NCBI RefSeq assembly: GCF_963678635.1
Contig: NC_087065.1
Span: 35,925,888 to 35,989,887, forward strand
Length of the DNA: 64,000 bases
Source of the DNA: Symsagittifera roscoffensis
Taxonomy: Eukaryota; Xenacoelomorpha; Acoela; Convolutidae
Reading direction: 5' to 3'
The translations under genes were made by a program, and so were the position numbers. The notes below the pieces were generated by a model that worked only from the letters and a program-made list of their open reading frames with translations, was not told where the DNA came from and ran no database searches. Of the stretch, positions 47,114 to 61,065 are shown piece by piece. Each line of letters starts with the position of its first letter. The stretch's first letter is position 1.

Positions 47114-47310
47114 CTAGAACAAAAAAGAAAAAAAAGAAAAAAGAGAAAAAAAGTATTATAGTTTTTTAAATAAATATATCAAATTAATTAACTAAAAACC
47201 AAACAAAGTTTGTGTGTCATTGATTTACCGCGATTAATAAAATCAGATAATTTAGAACAAGTATTAAAAATCAATAAAAGTGATGGTGTTTTAAAAAAAT
47301 TGTTTTAAAA

Positions 47311-50300
47311 CTTACAAGTTTTAAAAATTTAAGAAAAAGAATAGTATCTCGAAAATAAGAATGATTTGGAGGTTAACTTTTTGGGCTGAAACTGCATCCA
47401 TAGGAACCTGTTTTTTTATCCTTCCACCAATAAGTTCAAAAAACAACAAAATTTTTTGTAGATTGAATGAAAATAGAAGGTACTAAATCATTTTTTCTAG
47501 AATTTTGAACAACATTGGTTTCTTTTTTTTTGGGTCATATCGCCGTTTCTCCTGGAAACAGAATTGCCTGTGCTCAATTTTCATCAATTTTGTACCTCTA
47601 TTAATTAGCAAGCGAAAAATTATTTTCACGACATGTTTAATTTTTGGAAATTCTGGTTCTATAAGCGAAAGTTTTTACATTCGAAAAATAAGAACTTGAG
47701 AAACAGTTTTGATGATTATCAAGCAAACTTGGGAAGCAAAACTTCCATAAATTGTACATGTAATTTTCATGCACCGTGAAGTTTTTGTTAACCGAAAACA
47801 ATTGACGTAAGCTATCATACTTCATCTTGAAAAAAAACACGCTAACAAATTTTTGCTGCAACATAAATTTGGTTCAAAAGATAAACCTGGTTTCAAAAGA
47901 AAAACCGTATGGTTTTTTTGGTTGGATATTCGATTGATAGTGTTTGAGCAAAATAACGTTGAAACAAAATGATGCATTTTTGAAACAATGCCACGATGAC
48001 ATGACGCCATTGTTTCCTTCTAAATTTTTGAATATCGAATGAAAACGACGATTTATTATCTAGTATGACACCAAAATTTTTACAGAATAGTTCGAAAAAT
48101 AAATGATATGAGCTAGATATACTTCAAAATTAGAAGCACTACCATGCCTTTCGGAAGTTTTAAAGTTGTTCCAATTGAGGTAAGTGTTGATTCATTGGCA
48201 CATAATTTTTTGGAAGCATTGTTTTGTTTCCAAACAGATCAGATCACGAACATTTATATGCCACATTACTATAATCAGCATGACTAAAAATAGTTGTATC
48301 AATGGATGACCGAAACAGGACATCAATGTAAATAAGAAACAGAAACAATCCAAGAGCTGAGCCCTGCTGTACCCCTGTATTTACAGGCGATCAGCCAGAA
48401 GTTTGATTAATTATTTAAACGCACTGATATCTATTGAGCAAATGATACTGAGGCCATTCATAACAGTTTCAATGAAAAACAAAAAGTTGCATCCCGAGAG
48501 TTTTTGATCAAGCCTAATAAAGTTTTTATAAAAATCAACAAAAAAAAACAAGCGGTGATTTTTCCGTGAGTCCCCAAACGATTGCGCTCAGTTAATTCTG
48601 TTAGCATATCGATTGCCATTTTTTTTGCAGAATCGGTACTAACTATACTAGAGTAGGTCGAAATTATTACTAAAATAAACAAGCGAACTCTGTTTCAGCT
48701 GCTTAATGGAGATACCGACTGGTAATTATTAATATCTGATTTAGTATCAGTTTCAAGAAGCGGGAAACTTTAAGCCCTTTTAGGGTTTTACAAAAATCAC
48801 GCAAGAAATGAAAAAAAACTTCCTAGGTTTAAATTTTCAACTTCAGATCCAAAGAAACATTTATTAATGAAGGAACAAAAATTAACAGCTTTTGTAGCAG
48901 AAAATTAGTTACTTCTTATTTCATCAATTCCGGTGGTTTGTTTGGGTTTTAAGCAAATTATAACATTAATTAACTCTTGAAAAACAAAAATTGAAAATGT
49001 ATTTTGATTTATAAGTTTTTCCAAAACAAATTTGACCATGATGAGGAAGCAGACACCTTGCTATCATCGACAGATACAGCTGCAATAGGTGAAGTATTGA
49101 ACTTTGTTGCTGAGATTTCAATTAAACATTTTACAGCAGTCTCGACTCTCCAATACAATTGATGAATCTTTTTTTTTAAATAATTGTTCAGGTAATAATT
49201 GTTTTTTTTCATGTTTGTTCATAAATTTTCTTCTAATCAAATTTTCGATTGTTCTTACTTTATTTTCAAGTTTTAAACAGAAAATTCCTCCGCAGAACAG
49301 AGTATTAATTTTTTATATTGAGCTCTGTTGCATTTGAGGTTTTTCCGGATCTAGGTAAGATATTTAATAATTCAATCAAGCATTCATTACAAACTTTGTG
49401 TCAATTTGTTTTGTTGACAAAATTTGAGACTTCAAAATTTTGTTCCAACTTAATTTAAAAATCATCCAATGTATTTTCTTCTTCATTAAAAAGTACAATT
49501 CACAATTTAATTGTCTTACAACATTTTCCCCAATAATCTTGGTTCTCAAACAGTAAGATGAAGATCGGCAAAGCATCCAAAAAAAAGCCCTTCGTTGTTA
49601 GGGCTTCCTATATTTGCTGTTTTTATATGATCTAAGAAATCATCAGATGACTCACTAATTCTTGGAGAGTTTTTGTGAGAATAATAAAGGCATTGGAAGT
49701 TACGATATAAAAATTAACTTGTTGTAGATTGTTGAACTTGAGAGTGCTGATTCAAAAACCTCTTTTTACTTCAACCGGCTTTTTATGTCAAGTAAGTTTT
49801 GCAAAACTTCACTCAATTTTTCAAAAGGGATTTTTTTCATAACACGGGGACTCGTGTGCTACTTCATCTAATTTTTTAAATCTATTTGTTTCTAGAAGGA
49901 CTGAAATAGCTTCTCGTATTTTGCAATTCAATTGATCGATTAAAACGACGACTTCAATGCCCTACTTAACCATATTACCTCCTTTCTTGTTTTTTCATTA
50001 TTTGTTTGTTTCTTATGGAACCCTTACAGCTTATACCTATTTTTTTGCCTATTCCAATCAGCAAAGTTTATCTTAGGCATAAAATTTTGACAAAAGAAAC
50101 GAGACTACTAAAAAAATCTTCTGTATCATTATAATGCTTATAGAAAAAACGAACATCGAAGGAAAACATTTTTTAAAAAATCGATGGGAAACAACTCTAA
50201 AAATTTGAGTTGCATGATCATTCCAAGTCCATACAATCCATTAATTCGACAAATCTTGCTGTCAGCCTTCAGCTCATAGGTATTTGTCTCTTCTTCGGCC

Positions 50301-51107
50301 CGTGGCGAGATAATTTTTTTGTCCGTTTTCACCATTTTCAAAAATCGTACGAGTGGTTCACTCAAGTTCTGAAAATTTTCAATATTAGAATAGCCTTTCT
50401 CCTACAATTTCTCTCTTTTCTATATAACTTGTACTTAGCTTATGCGTCTGGTGTAGAAAGATTTTGATGAGTAACTGAGGTGTTTTTCTCGTCTTAGTGT
50501 TTGCATTGATGTTTTTTCAATGTTTTATATAAATCAACAAAAAAACTAACGGTGATTTTTCCGAAAGTTTCTAAGCGATTGCGCTAAGTTAATTCTGCTA
50601 GCACATCGATTGTCATTTTTTTTTTTGCAAAATCGATACTAACTAACATAGAGTAGGTCGAAATTGCCCAGCAAAATTTAACAAACAAACGAATTCTGCT
50701 TCAGCTGCTTAATGGAGATATCGGCTGGTAATTGTTAATATCTGATTTTGTATCAATTTCAAAAAGCGATAAGCTTTAAACCACTTTAAGACTTTACGGA
50801 AGCACGCCAGAATTGAAAAAAAGTGTTCCTAAGTATAGATTTTTAACTTAAGATCCAAAGAAAGATTTGTTAACGAAGGAGCAAAAATTTAACAGCTCTT
50901 TTAGCAGAAAATTGATTATTTCATCAATTCCGGTAGTTTGTTTGGGCTTTAAGCATAACGTAACATTAATTACCCCTCTAAAAAGAACAACTGCAAATTT
51001 ATTTTGATTTAAAGAGTTTTCCAAAATCAAGTCTGAACTTGATGAGAAAACAGACACCCTGCTATCATCGACAGTTATAGCTCCAATACGTGAAGTATTG
51101 AACTTTC
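47311..51107. repeat. LINE-fragment array, unit 1 (3.8 kb)
   Basis: The first of two long units that match each other at an offset of about 3800 bp. The unit holds minus-strand fragments of a non-LTR retrotransposon: RT palm and downstream region (47.9-48.7 kb) and upstream linker regions (about 49.0-50.4 kb). A second, more diverged linker copy (about 50.5-51.1 kb) repeats the 48.5-49.1 kb sequence about 2 kb on. Confidence 0.85.
47960..48690 (-). pseudogene. Non-LTR (LINE) reverse transcriptase relic
   Basis: Minus-strand frames contain the LINE RT signature GVQQGSALGLFLFLIYIDVL (about 48316-48376), then SHADYSNVAY in place of the catalytic F/YADD box, and further on NFGVILDNKSSFSFDIQKF, the usual post-catalytic motif. 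Upstream come KKMAIDMLTELTE and ITACFF. The frame is broken several times and the second catalytic Asp is Tyr, so no active enzyme is possible. A jockey/CR1-like clade is likely but not proven. Confidence 0.75.
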
Positions 51108-54100
51108 TTACAAGTTTTAAAAATTTAAGAAAAAGAATAGTATCTCGAAAATAAGAATGATTTGGAGGTTAACTTTTTGGGCTGAAACTGCATCCATAGG
51201 AACCTGTTTTTTTATCCTTCCACCAATAAGTTCAAAAAACAACAAAATTTTTTGTAGATTGAATGAAAATAGAAGGTACTAAATCATTTTTTCTAGATAC
51301 AGAATTTTGAACAACATTGGTTTCTTTTTTTTTGGGTCATATCGCTGTTTCTCCTGTAAACAGAATTGCCTGTGCTCAATTTTCATCAATTTTTTACCTC
51401 TATTAATTAGCAAGCGAAAAATTATTTTCACGACATGTTTAATTTTTGGAAATTCTGGTTCTATAAGCGAAAGTTTTTACATTCGAAAAATAAGAACTTG
51501 AGAAACAGTTTTGATGATTATCAAGCAAACTTGGGAAGCAAAACTTCCATAAATTGTACATGTAATTTTCATGCACCGTGAAGTTTTTGTTAACCGAAAA
51601 CAATTGACGTAAGCTATCATACTTCATCTTGAAAAAAAACACGCTAACAAATTTTTGCTGCAACATAAATTTGGTTCAAAAGATAAACCTGGTTTCAAAA
51701 GAAAAACCGTATGGTTTTTTTGGTTGGATATTCGATTGATAGTGTTTGAGCAAAATAACGTTGAAACAAAATGATGTATTTTTGAAACAATGCCACGATG
51801 ACATGACGCCATTGTTTCCTTCTAAATTTTTGAATATCGAATGAAAACGACAATTTATTATCTAGTATGACACCAAAATTTTTACAGAATAGTTCGAAAA
51901 ATAAATGATATGAGCTAGATATACTTCAAAATTAGAAGCACTGCCATGCCTTTCGGAAGTTTTAAAGTTGTTCCAATTGAGGTAAGTGTTGATTCATTGG
52001 CACATAATTTTTTGGAAGCATTGTTTAGTTTCCAAACAGATCAGATCACGAACATTTATATGCCACATTACTATAATCAGCATGACTAAAAATAGTTGTA
52101 TCAATGGATGACCGAAACAGGACATCAATGTAAATAAGAAACAGAAACAATCCAAGAGCTGAGCCCTGCTGTACCCCTGTATTTACAGGAGATCAGCCAG
52201 AAGTTTGATTAATTATTTAAACGCACTGATATCTATTGAGCAAATGATACTGAGGCCATTCATAACAGTTTCAATGAAAAACAAAAAGTTGCATCCCGAG
52301 AGTTTTTGATCAAGCCTAATAAAGTTTTTATAAAAATCAACAAAAAAAAACAAGCGGTGATTTTTCCGTGAGTCCCCAAACGATTGCGCTCAGTTAATTC
52401 TTTAGCATATCGATTGCCATTTTTTTTGCAGAATCGGTACTAACTATACTAGAGTAGGTCGAAATTATTACTAAAATAAACAAGCGAACTCTGTTTCAGC
52501 TGCTTAATGGAGATACCGACTGGTAATTATTAATATCTGATTTAGTATCAGTTTCAAGAAGCGGGAAACTTTAAGCCCTTTTAGGGTTTTACAAAAATCA
52601 CGCAAGAAATGAAAAAAAAACTTCCTAGGTTTAAATTTTCAACTTCAGATCCAAAGAAACATTTATTAATGAAGGAACAAAAATTAACAGCTTTTGTAGC
52701 AGAAAATTAGTTACTTCTTATTTCATCAATTCCGGTGGTTTGTTTGGGTTTTAAGCAAATTATAACATTAATTAACTCTTGAAAAACAAAAATTGAAAAT
52801 GTATTTTGATTTATAAGTTTTTCCAAAACAAATTTGACCATGATGAGGAAGCAGACACCTTGCTATCATCGACAGATACAGCTGCAATAGGTGAAGTATT
52901 GAACTTTGTTGCTGAGATTTCAATTAAACATTTTACAGCAGTCTCGACTCTCCAATACAATTGATGAATCTTTTTTTTAAATAATTGTTCAGGTAATAAT
53001 TGTTTTTTGTCATGTTTGTTCATAAATTTTCTTCTAATCAAATTTTCGATTGTTCTTACTTTATTTTCAAGTTTTAAACAGAAAATTCCTCCGCAGAACA
53101 GAGTATTAATTTTTTATATTGAGCTCTGTTGCATTTGAGGTTTTTCCGGATCTAGGTAAGATATTTAATAATTCAATCAAGCATTCATTACAAACTTTGT
53201 GTCAATTTGTTTTGTTGACAAAATTTGAGACTTCAAATTTTTGTTCCAACTTAATTTAAAAAGCATCCAATGTATTTTCTTCTTCATTAAAAAGTACAAT
53301 TCACAATTTAATTGTCTTACAACATTTTCCCCAATAATCTTGGTTCTCAAACAGTAAGATGAAGATCGGCAAAGCATCCAAAAAAAAGCCCTTCGTTGTT
53401 AGGGCTACCTATATTTGCTGTTTTTATATGATCTAAGAAATCATCAGATGACTCACTAATTCTTGGAGAGTTTTTGTGAGAATAATAAAGGCATTGGGAG
53501 TTACGATATAAAAATTAACTTGTTGTAGATTGTTGAACTTGAGAGTGCTGATTCAAAAACCTCTTTTTACTTCAACCGGCTTTTTATGTCAAGTAAGTTT
53601 TGCAAAATTTCACTCAATTTTTCAAAAGGGATTTTTTTCATAACACGGGGACTCTAGTGCTACTTCAGCTAATTTTTTAAATCTATTTGTTTCTAGAAGG
53701 ACTGAAATAGCTTCTCGTATTTTGCAATTCAATTGATCGATTAAAACGACGACTTCAATGCCCTACTTAACCATATTACCTCCTTTCTTGTTTTTTCATT
53801 ATTTGTTTGTTTCTTATGGAACCCTTACAGCTTATACCTATTTTTTTTGCCTATTCCAATCAGCAAAGTTTATCTTAGGCATAAAATTTTGACAAAAGAA
53901 ACGAGACTACTAAAAAAATCTTCTGTATCATTATAATGCTTATAGAAAAAACGAACATCGAAGGAAAACATTTTTTAAAAAATCGATGGGAAACAACTCT
54001 AAAAATTTGAGTTGCATGATCATTCCAAGTCCATACAATCCATTAATTCGACAAATCTTGTTGTCAGCCTTCAGCTCATAGGTATTTGTCTCTTCTTCGG

Positions 54101-54865
54101 CCCGTGGCGAGATAATTTTTTTGTCCGTTTTCACCATTTTCAAAAATCGTACGAGTGGTTCACTCAAGTTCTGAAAAATTTTCAATATTAGAATAGCCTT
54201 TCTCCTACAATTTCTCTCTTTTCTATATAACTTGTACTTAGCTTATGCGTCTGGTGTAGGAAGATTTTGATGAGTAACTGAGATGTTTTTCTCGTCTTAG
54301 TGTTTGCATTGATGTTTTTTCAATGTTTTATATAAATCAACAAAAAAACTAACGGTGATTTTTCCGAAAGTTTCTAAGCGATTGCGCTAAATTAATTCTG
54401 CTAGCACATCGATTGTCATTTTTTTTTTGCAAAATCGATACTAACTAACATAGAGTAGGTCGAAATTGCCCAGCAAAATTTAACAAACAAACGAATTCTG
54501 CTTCAGCTGCTTAATGGAGATATCGGCTGGTAATTGTTAATATCTGATTTTGTATCAATTTCAAAAAGCGATAAGCTTTAAACCACTTTAAGACTTTACG
54601 GAAGCACGCCAGAATTGAAAAAAGTGTTCCTAAAAATAGATTTTTAACTTAAGATCCAAAGAAAGATTTGTTAACGAAGGAGCAAAAATTTAACAGCTCT
54701 TTTAGCAGAAAATTGATTATTTCATCAATTCCGGTAGTTTGTTTGGGCTTTAAGCATAACGTAACATTAATTACCCCTCTAAAAAGAACAACTGCAAATT
54801 TATTTTGATTTAAAGAGTTTTCCAAAATCAAGTCTGAACTTGATGAGAAAACAGACAACCTGCTA
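51108..54865. repeat. LINE-fragment array, unit 2 (3.8 kb)
   Basis: Head-to-tail copy of unit 1 with few differences, for example a 5-base ATACA insertion near 51297 and homopolymer changes. Confidence 0.85.
51760..52490 (-). pseudogene. Second copy of the LINE reverse transcriptase relic
   Basis: Same motifs and same broken catalytic box as at 47960-48690, at an offset of 3802 bp. The shared lesions show that the array formed after the LINE died. Confidence 0.75.
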
Positions 54866-55014
54866 TCATCGACAGATACAGCTGCAATAGGTGAAGTATT
54901 GAACTTTGTTGCTGAGATTCCAATTAAACATTTTACAGCAGTCTCGACTCTCCAATACAATTGATGAATCTTTTTTTTAAAATAATTGTTCAGATAATAA
55001 TTGTTTTTTGTCAT
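54649..55014 (-). pseudogene. LINE ORF fragment upstream of the RT palm
   Basis: A 121-codon frame across the joint of units 2 and 3. It contains KKIHQLYWRVETAVKCLIEI-like sequence and LKPKQTTGIDEIINFLLKEL, the usual LINE motif (K.SPGxDxIPxxxLK type) just before RT domain 1. It is intact only because the joint fuses two subunits. Confidence 0.6.
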
Positions 55015-56905
55015 GTTTGTTCATAAATTTTCTTCTAATCAAATTTTCGATTGTTCTTACTTTATTTTCAAGTTTTAAACAGAAAATTCCTCCGCAGAAC
55101 AGAGTATTAATTTTTTATATTGAGCTCTGTTGCATTTGAGGTTTTTCCGGATGTAGGTAAGATATTTAATAATTCAATCAAGCATTCATTACAAACTTTG
55201 TGTCAATTTGTTTTGTTGACAAAATTTGAGACTTCAAAGTTTTGTTCCAACTTAATTTAAAAATCATCCAATGTATTTTCTTCTTCATTAAAAAGTACAA
55301 TTCACAATTTAATTGTCTTACAACATTTTCCCCAATAATCTTGGTTCTCAAACACTAAGATGAAGATCGGCAAAGCATCCAAAAAAAAGCCCTTCGTTGT
55401 TAGGGCTACCTATATTTGCTGTTTTTATATGATCTAAGAAATCATCAGATGACTCACTAATTCTTGGAGAGTTTTTGTGAGAATAATAAAGGCATTGGAA
55501 GTTACGATATAAAAATTAACTTGTTGTAGATTGTTGAACTTGAGAGTGCTGATTCAAAAACCTCTTTTTACTTCAACCGGCTTTTTATGTCAAGTGAGTT
55601 TTGCAAAACTTCACTCAATTTTTCAAAAGGGATTTTTTTCATAACACGGGGACTCGTGTGCTACTTCATCTAATTTTTTAAATCTATTTGTTTCTAGAAG
55701 GACTGAAATAGCTTCTCGTAATTTGCAATTCAATTGATCGATTAAAACGACGACTTCAATGCCCTACTTAACCATATTACCTCCTTTCTTGTTTTTTCAT
55801 TATTTGTTTGTTTCTTATGGAACCTTTACAGCTTATACCTATTTTTTTGCCTATTCCAATTGGCAAAGTTTATCTTAGGCATAAAATTTTGACAAAAGAA
55901 ACGAGACTACTAAAAAATCTTCTGTATCATTATAATGCTTATAGAAAAAACGAACATCGAAGGAAAACATTTTTTAAAAAATCGATGGGAAACAACTCTA
56001 AAAATTTGAGTTGCATGATCATTCCAAGTCCATACAATCCATTAATTCGACATATCTTGTTGTCAGCCTTCAGCTCATAGGTATTTGTCTCTTCTTCGGC
56101 CCGTGGCGAGATAATTTTTTTGTCCGTTTTCACCATTTTCAAAAATCGTACGAGTGGTTCACTCAAGTTCTGAAAATTTTCAATATTAGAATAGCCTTTC
56201 TCCTACAATTTCTCTCTTTTCTATATAACTTGTACTTAGCTTATGCGTCTGGTGTAGAAAGATTTTGATGAGTAACTGAGATGTTTTTCTCGTCTTAGTG
56301 TTTGCATTGATGTTTTTTCAATGTTTTATATAAATCAACAAAAAAACTAACGGTGATTTTTCCGAAAGTTTCTAAGCAATTGCGCTAAGTTAATTCTGCT
56401 AGCACATCGATTGTCATTTTTTTTGTGCAAAATCGATACTAACTAACATAGAGTAGGTCGAAATTGCCCAGCAAAATTTAACAGACAAACGAATTCTGCT
56501 TCAGCTGCTTAATGGAGATATCGGCTGGTAATTGTTAATATCTGATTTTGTATCAATTTCAAAAAGCGTTAAGCTTTAAACCACTTTAAGACTTTACGGA
56601 AGCACGCCAGAATTGAAAAAAAAGTGTTCCTAAGTATAGATTTTCAACTTAAGATCCAAAGAAAGATTTGTTAACGAAGGAGCAAAAATTTAACAGCTCT
56701 TTTAGCAGAAAGTTGATTATTTAATCAATTCCGGTAGTTTGTTTGGGCTTTAAGCATAACGTAACATTAATTACCCCTCTAAAAAGAACAACTGCAAATT
56801 TATTTTGATTTAAAGAGTTTTCCAAAATCAAGTCTGAACTTGATGAGAAAACAGACACCCTGCTATCATCGACAGTTATAGCTCCAATACGTGAAGTATT
56901 GAACT
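54866..56905. repeat. LINE-fragment array, unit 3 (2.0 kb)
   Basis: Corresponds to 49065-51107 of unit 1 (offset about 5800 bp). The joint with unit 2 falls within a conserved stretch (GCTATCATCGACAGATACAGCTGCAATAGG) where the two subunit types are nearly identical, which points to unequal crossover. Confidence 0.8.
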
Positions 56906-58330
56906 TTGATTCTGAAATTTTATTTGAAAATTTTTAAACAGTCTCTACTCTCCAATAAAGCTACTGGATCTTTTTTAAAATCATTGTATAGGTAATTTTT
57001 CTATTTTTTTCTCATGTTTGTTAAATAGTTTTACCTTTTTGTCAAATTTTCGATTGTTCTTGTCACGTTTTCTAACTTTAAACAGTATATCCTCCTCAGA
57101 AGAGAGTATTAATTTTTTATATTGAGCTATGGTGCATTTGATTTTTTTGGATACAGGTACGATATTTAATAATTCAATCAGGCATTCCTTAAAAATTTTG
57201 CGTCAATTTGCTTTGTTGACAATATTTGAGACTTCAAGTTTTAAGTTTTTGTTCCAACTTAATTAAAAAATCGTCTAATGTATTTTTTTCTTCATTACAA
57301 AATCCAAATCACAATTTCAATGTTTTACAACATTTTCCCCATTAACATTGGTTTTCAAACAGTAAGATAAAGATCAGAAAAGCATTCAAACAAAGGCACT
57401 TTGTTGTTAAGGCTACCTATATTTGTTGTTTTGAAATGATCTATGAAATCTTCAGATGACTCACTAAATCTTGGCAAGTTTTTGTGAGAACAAAAAAGCC
57501 ATTAGATGTTACGGTATAAAAATTAACTTCTTGTAGATTGTTGAACTTGAGAATGTTGATTTGAAAACCTCTTGCCAGGACAACCGGCTTCTTATGTCAA
57601 GTAAGTTTTGCAAATCTTTCCTCAATTTTTCAAAAAACGAACTTTTTCATAACACGGGGACTCGTGTGCTATTTCATCTAATTTTTTAAATCATTTTGTT
57701 TCTAGAAGGACTGAAATAGCTTCTCACAAATTGCAATTCAATTGATCGAATTAATTTACTTCAATGCCTTACTTAACCATAGTACCTCCTTCTCTTGTTT
57801 TTTCCATTATTTTTTTGTATCATCTGCAACCCTTGCAGCTTATACTTATTTTTTTCGCCCAGTCCATTAAGCCAAGTTTCTGTAAATCATGATATTTTGA
57901 ATAGAGAAACGAGATTAGTAAAAAGTATTTCTGTATCATCATAATGCTTATGCAAAGAACGAACATAAAAGGAAAACATTTTTTTAAAACTCGATGACAA
58001 ATGAATTGCATGATCATTCCACGTTCATACAATCGAATAAAGCGACATATCTTGTTGTCAGCTTTCCGCTCTTAGGTATTTGTCTCTTCTTCGGTCCGTG
58101 GCGACGTGATTTTTTTTGTCCATTTTCACCATTTTCAGTAATCGTAGGCGTGGTTCACTTAAGTTCTGGAATGTTTCAATTTTAGAATAGACTTTCTCCT
58201 ACAATTTCTTCCTTTTGTCTATAATTTGTACTTAGCTTATGCGTCTGGTGTACCTCACAGTTGTTTGCTTGACGGCTGCTGTTCTGGACAGAAGTTGATG
58301 AGCAACTGAGATGTTTTTTTTTTCGTCTGG
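56906..58330. repeat. LINE-fragment array, diverged unit
   Basis: Resembles 54866-56300 but with many substitutions and small gaps, so it is the oldest member. The frame that reads MVKTDKKIISPRAEEETNTY in the other units is interrupted by a stop here. Confidence 0.75.
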
Positions 58331-59218
58331 GTGTTTGCTTTGATCAAGCTTTTTCAAGGTTTTAATCACTTGATGCCATTTTTTTGCCAACCTCCTCTGC
58401 TCCATTTATGCGCAAGTTAGAATATTTAAAGTTAAAAGCTATCAAGTTATAGATTATTACAGTTTTGTTTTCGAAAAGTTTTTTAACAATTACTAGGAGA
58501 AATCTTAAAACATTTTGCTGGTTTTTTTTCGAACGACGACAAATTTTGCGATAAATGAGACATCGCGAATCAATAAATTTATATTTCAATTTGTCAGAAC
58601 AAATTGGATGCACAGTTTGTTCGGCCGGAGGATTAAAAAAGATCATATATTAATTATCAGATTGAGTATCATCTCCAATTTACATGTGAGAGTACGTGTC
58701 AAGTTATAATGATAAGCTATTTTTTTTACTTCAGGAAGTACGTATTCGGATGCCAGTTTTGGTTAATTTCAGAGAAAAGCTGAAAATCATTGAAGTTTTC
58801 GAGGCAAAAAACGCGAAGTCAAAATAATATTTTTTTATTTGCAAAAACTATCCATTGGTCACAGTAAATATATGACCCATTTTTAAAATTTTTCAGAGAA
58901 AACTAAAGAAGCAAACTTTCGTTGCAGTGAAAGTACAACTCCAATGATTTTAACTTGAGATTTCTCTTGACTTCATCTGACGTATTCTATTTGTTATTAA
59001 TTTGGCGCTGGAAAAAATTCACCAGTTTTGAATGTTTTTCTTTACCTCTTCGGATATTGGAACTACTCCTAAATTTAATTGATTAGAAGTTGGAAATTCT
59101 ATTAATCAGAACGGAGCAGTATTAAAGTCAGGTATGAGGATATTAAGTCACTGTCAAAAGTTTAAGCTAATTTTATGTACTTGTTGGATAACAGAAACCT
59201 GAAGTCTGAATCGATATA
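58331..59218. other. Spacer between the LINE array and the GTPase pseudogene
   Basis: AT-rich. A minus-strand open frame of about 94 codons (58646-58362) has no recognised motif and may be an upstream LINE fragment. No other gene is seen. Confidence 0.35.
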
Positions 59219-61041
59219 TTACTCCTTAATTGACGCGTAATCTCTTCTCAAGTTGTTCAATTCTCTCTCCCACTAGTCGACCATTTCTATTTTTTTGGAA
59301 AGTTCATCTTTTCTTTCCTCTTCCTTGTTTAATGACCAAGGAAGTTGGCAGAAGTTGTCTTCTTTCTTGAGAGTTTTAGGCACTTCTTTTGTTACCAGTT
59401 CGTTCAGCTAGTAGCGAATGGTGGCAGGAACTGTTGTGCAAAGCCTATCCAAAGCAATCTTTCGCAGTACTTCAATTGATATTTGATATGTGCTAAGTGA
59501 AGAGTTGTGAGCATTTGTCTCTGTTTTGCCTCCATTAACGTTGCTTTCCGCAGTTTTCTTACTGCGCTTCAACTGTTCGAAGGTTTTGTTGAACAGGTGA
59601 TCATCAACGAATACTACCTTTTCCTTTTCGAGCATGGTTTGCAGATCTTGGTCGAGCTCTTTGCTTTTCTTATCAAATATAATATTAATCTCTTCGTTGA
59701 GAAATAGTTTGTGATTGTTTTGGCTGGACAAAATTCTGTCCATTATTTCTGCAATTGCCTCTTCATTGACCTTTCTTATGTCACCCTGGAACTGTTTCGC
59801 TGGCATTCAATAAGATTCTAGAATTTTCCAGAAGAGACTCTTGAAACTGTCCCAATTGTTGAAGATTACGGGCTCATCCTTTCGCATTTTTTCAGTCAGT
59901 TCTACATCCAGCTTGTCCTTTTCTATAATCGCGTCCATTTTTTCTTCGAATTCTTGTCTGAACTTTGAGTAGCATTTACGGATGTGGTAGAAAAGCTCAT
60001 CTTTTTTAATGTACGTGTTGTACTTTCCATTCAGCAAATCTCGAATGGCGTCAATTATGTCGCCTAATTTACCGCTTTTATCGCGATCTTCCAACTCACT
60101 CGAGAGCATCTGAAACTCTGCTGAAAACTTTGAATTCGACTCCTTAACTTTCTCCCAGCTGCTTTCGAAACTTCTAAGAAATTGATTTATCATAATGCCG
60201 CAAATCTCGAAATATAGTTCTTTGACTGTGCAGTAATGTGGTTCGATTTGATATTTTCGATAAATTTGCTCCGCAAAAATGTATCTTCTTCCGTGTTTTC
60301 GAGACTCGAATCAACGAAGAAAAAATGCTTATAGTTGTGGTAGCGTTTCTTCGTTTTGACTTCGTCTATAATTGCTTCTAACTTTTGGGGATCTGACATG
60401 CATTTGTCGACTTTGGTGAATACAATGATGGTACGGCGGCCATTTTGGTCAACATCTCCAATCAGCTGAAAAATTGCGTTCATTTCTAGGTCTTTGGTGA
60501 GGTCGACGACACACAAAACTATGGCATTGTCTCGCGCGATGTACTGCATTGTAAGGTTTTTAACTTGCTGGACTATTTCTTTTGACTGGTTCTGTTCCGC
60601 CGTGTGAATGATCCCTGGCAGGTCCACAAAGGTGACGCTTCTAGCTTCAAGCTCTTCAACTTTGAGTGAAACTTCCTCAAAACTGAAACCATTTTGGGGG
60701 GCCACTTGATCCTTAATGTTTTCAAAATCGTCGTAAACCTCGTTTCTTTCAATTTCGAACTCCTAGTTTTTGTTGACTTTAGACCAGGATACTGAGTAGC
60801 GAGGCTCATCTGATTTTCTAGATATTATTTTCAGCGGAAATCTACCAACAGTGTCCACTCCAAAGGGTAAATTCACTTTAGCTAGTCTGGTCAGAACACT
60901 GCTTATTCCAGATGACTGGGCACCTACAGCTACCACCAAAGGGAACTCAAGTTCGCGAACCAACATTTCAGTTCTGTGAATCTCGTCTGTGAAATCGAAC
61001 ATGCGTTCAAAAATTGTTTCAAGAGTTTTTCGCTCACTCAT
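59219..61041 (-). pseudogene. Intronless Mx/dynamin-like large GTPase pseudogene
   Basis: About 607 codons from ATG 61041 (MSERKTLETIFERMFD) to TAA 59219. Domains in order: G domain with GAQSSGISSVL (G1), VTFVDLPG (G3) and FTKVD (G4); stalk/middle region with long helices; GTPase effector region (TVPATIRY followed by LNELVTKEV and DELSKKIE). Large GTPases of this family assemble on membranes or viral particles; length and layout fit Mx or a dynamin-like relative. Lesions: in-frame TAG at 60763, a one-base shift at about 60190-60193, TGA at 59807, TAG at 59408 and TAG at 59273. The P-loop Lys is Ile (ATA). The missing introns suggest a retrocopy. Without the lesions the frame is open throughout, so the loss is fairly recent. 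Confidence 0.8.
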
Positions 61042-61065
61042 TTTTGCTCTGTTTTTACTAAACAA

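Noticed and set aside
54649-55014. 121-codon frame as an independent gene
   Set aside because: It is a LINE fragment made continuous by the joint of two array units.
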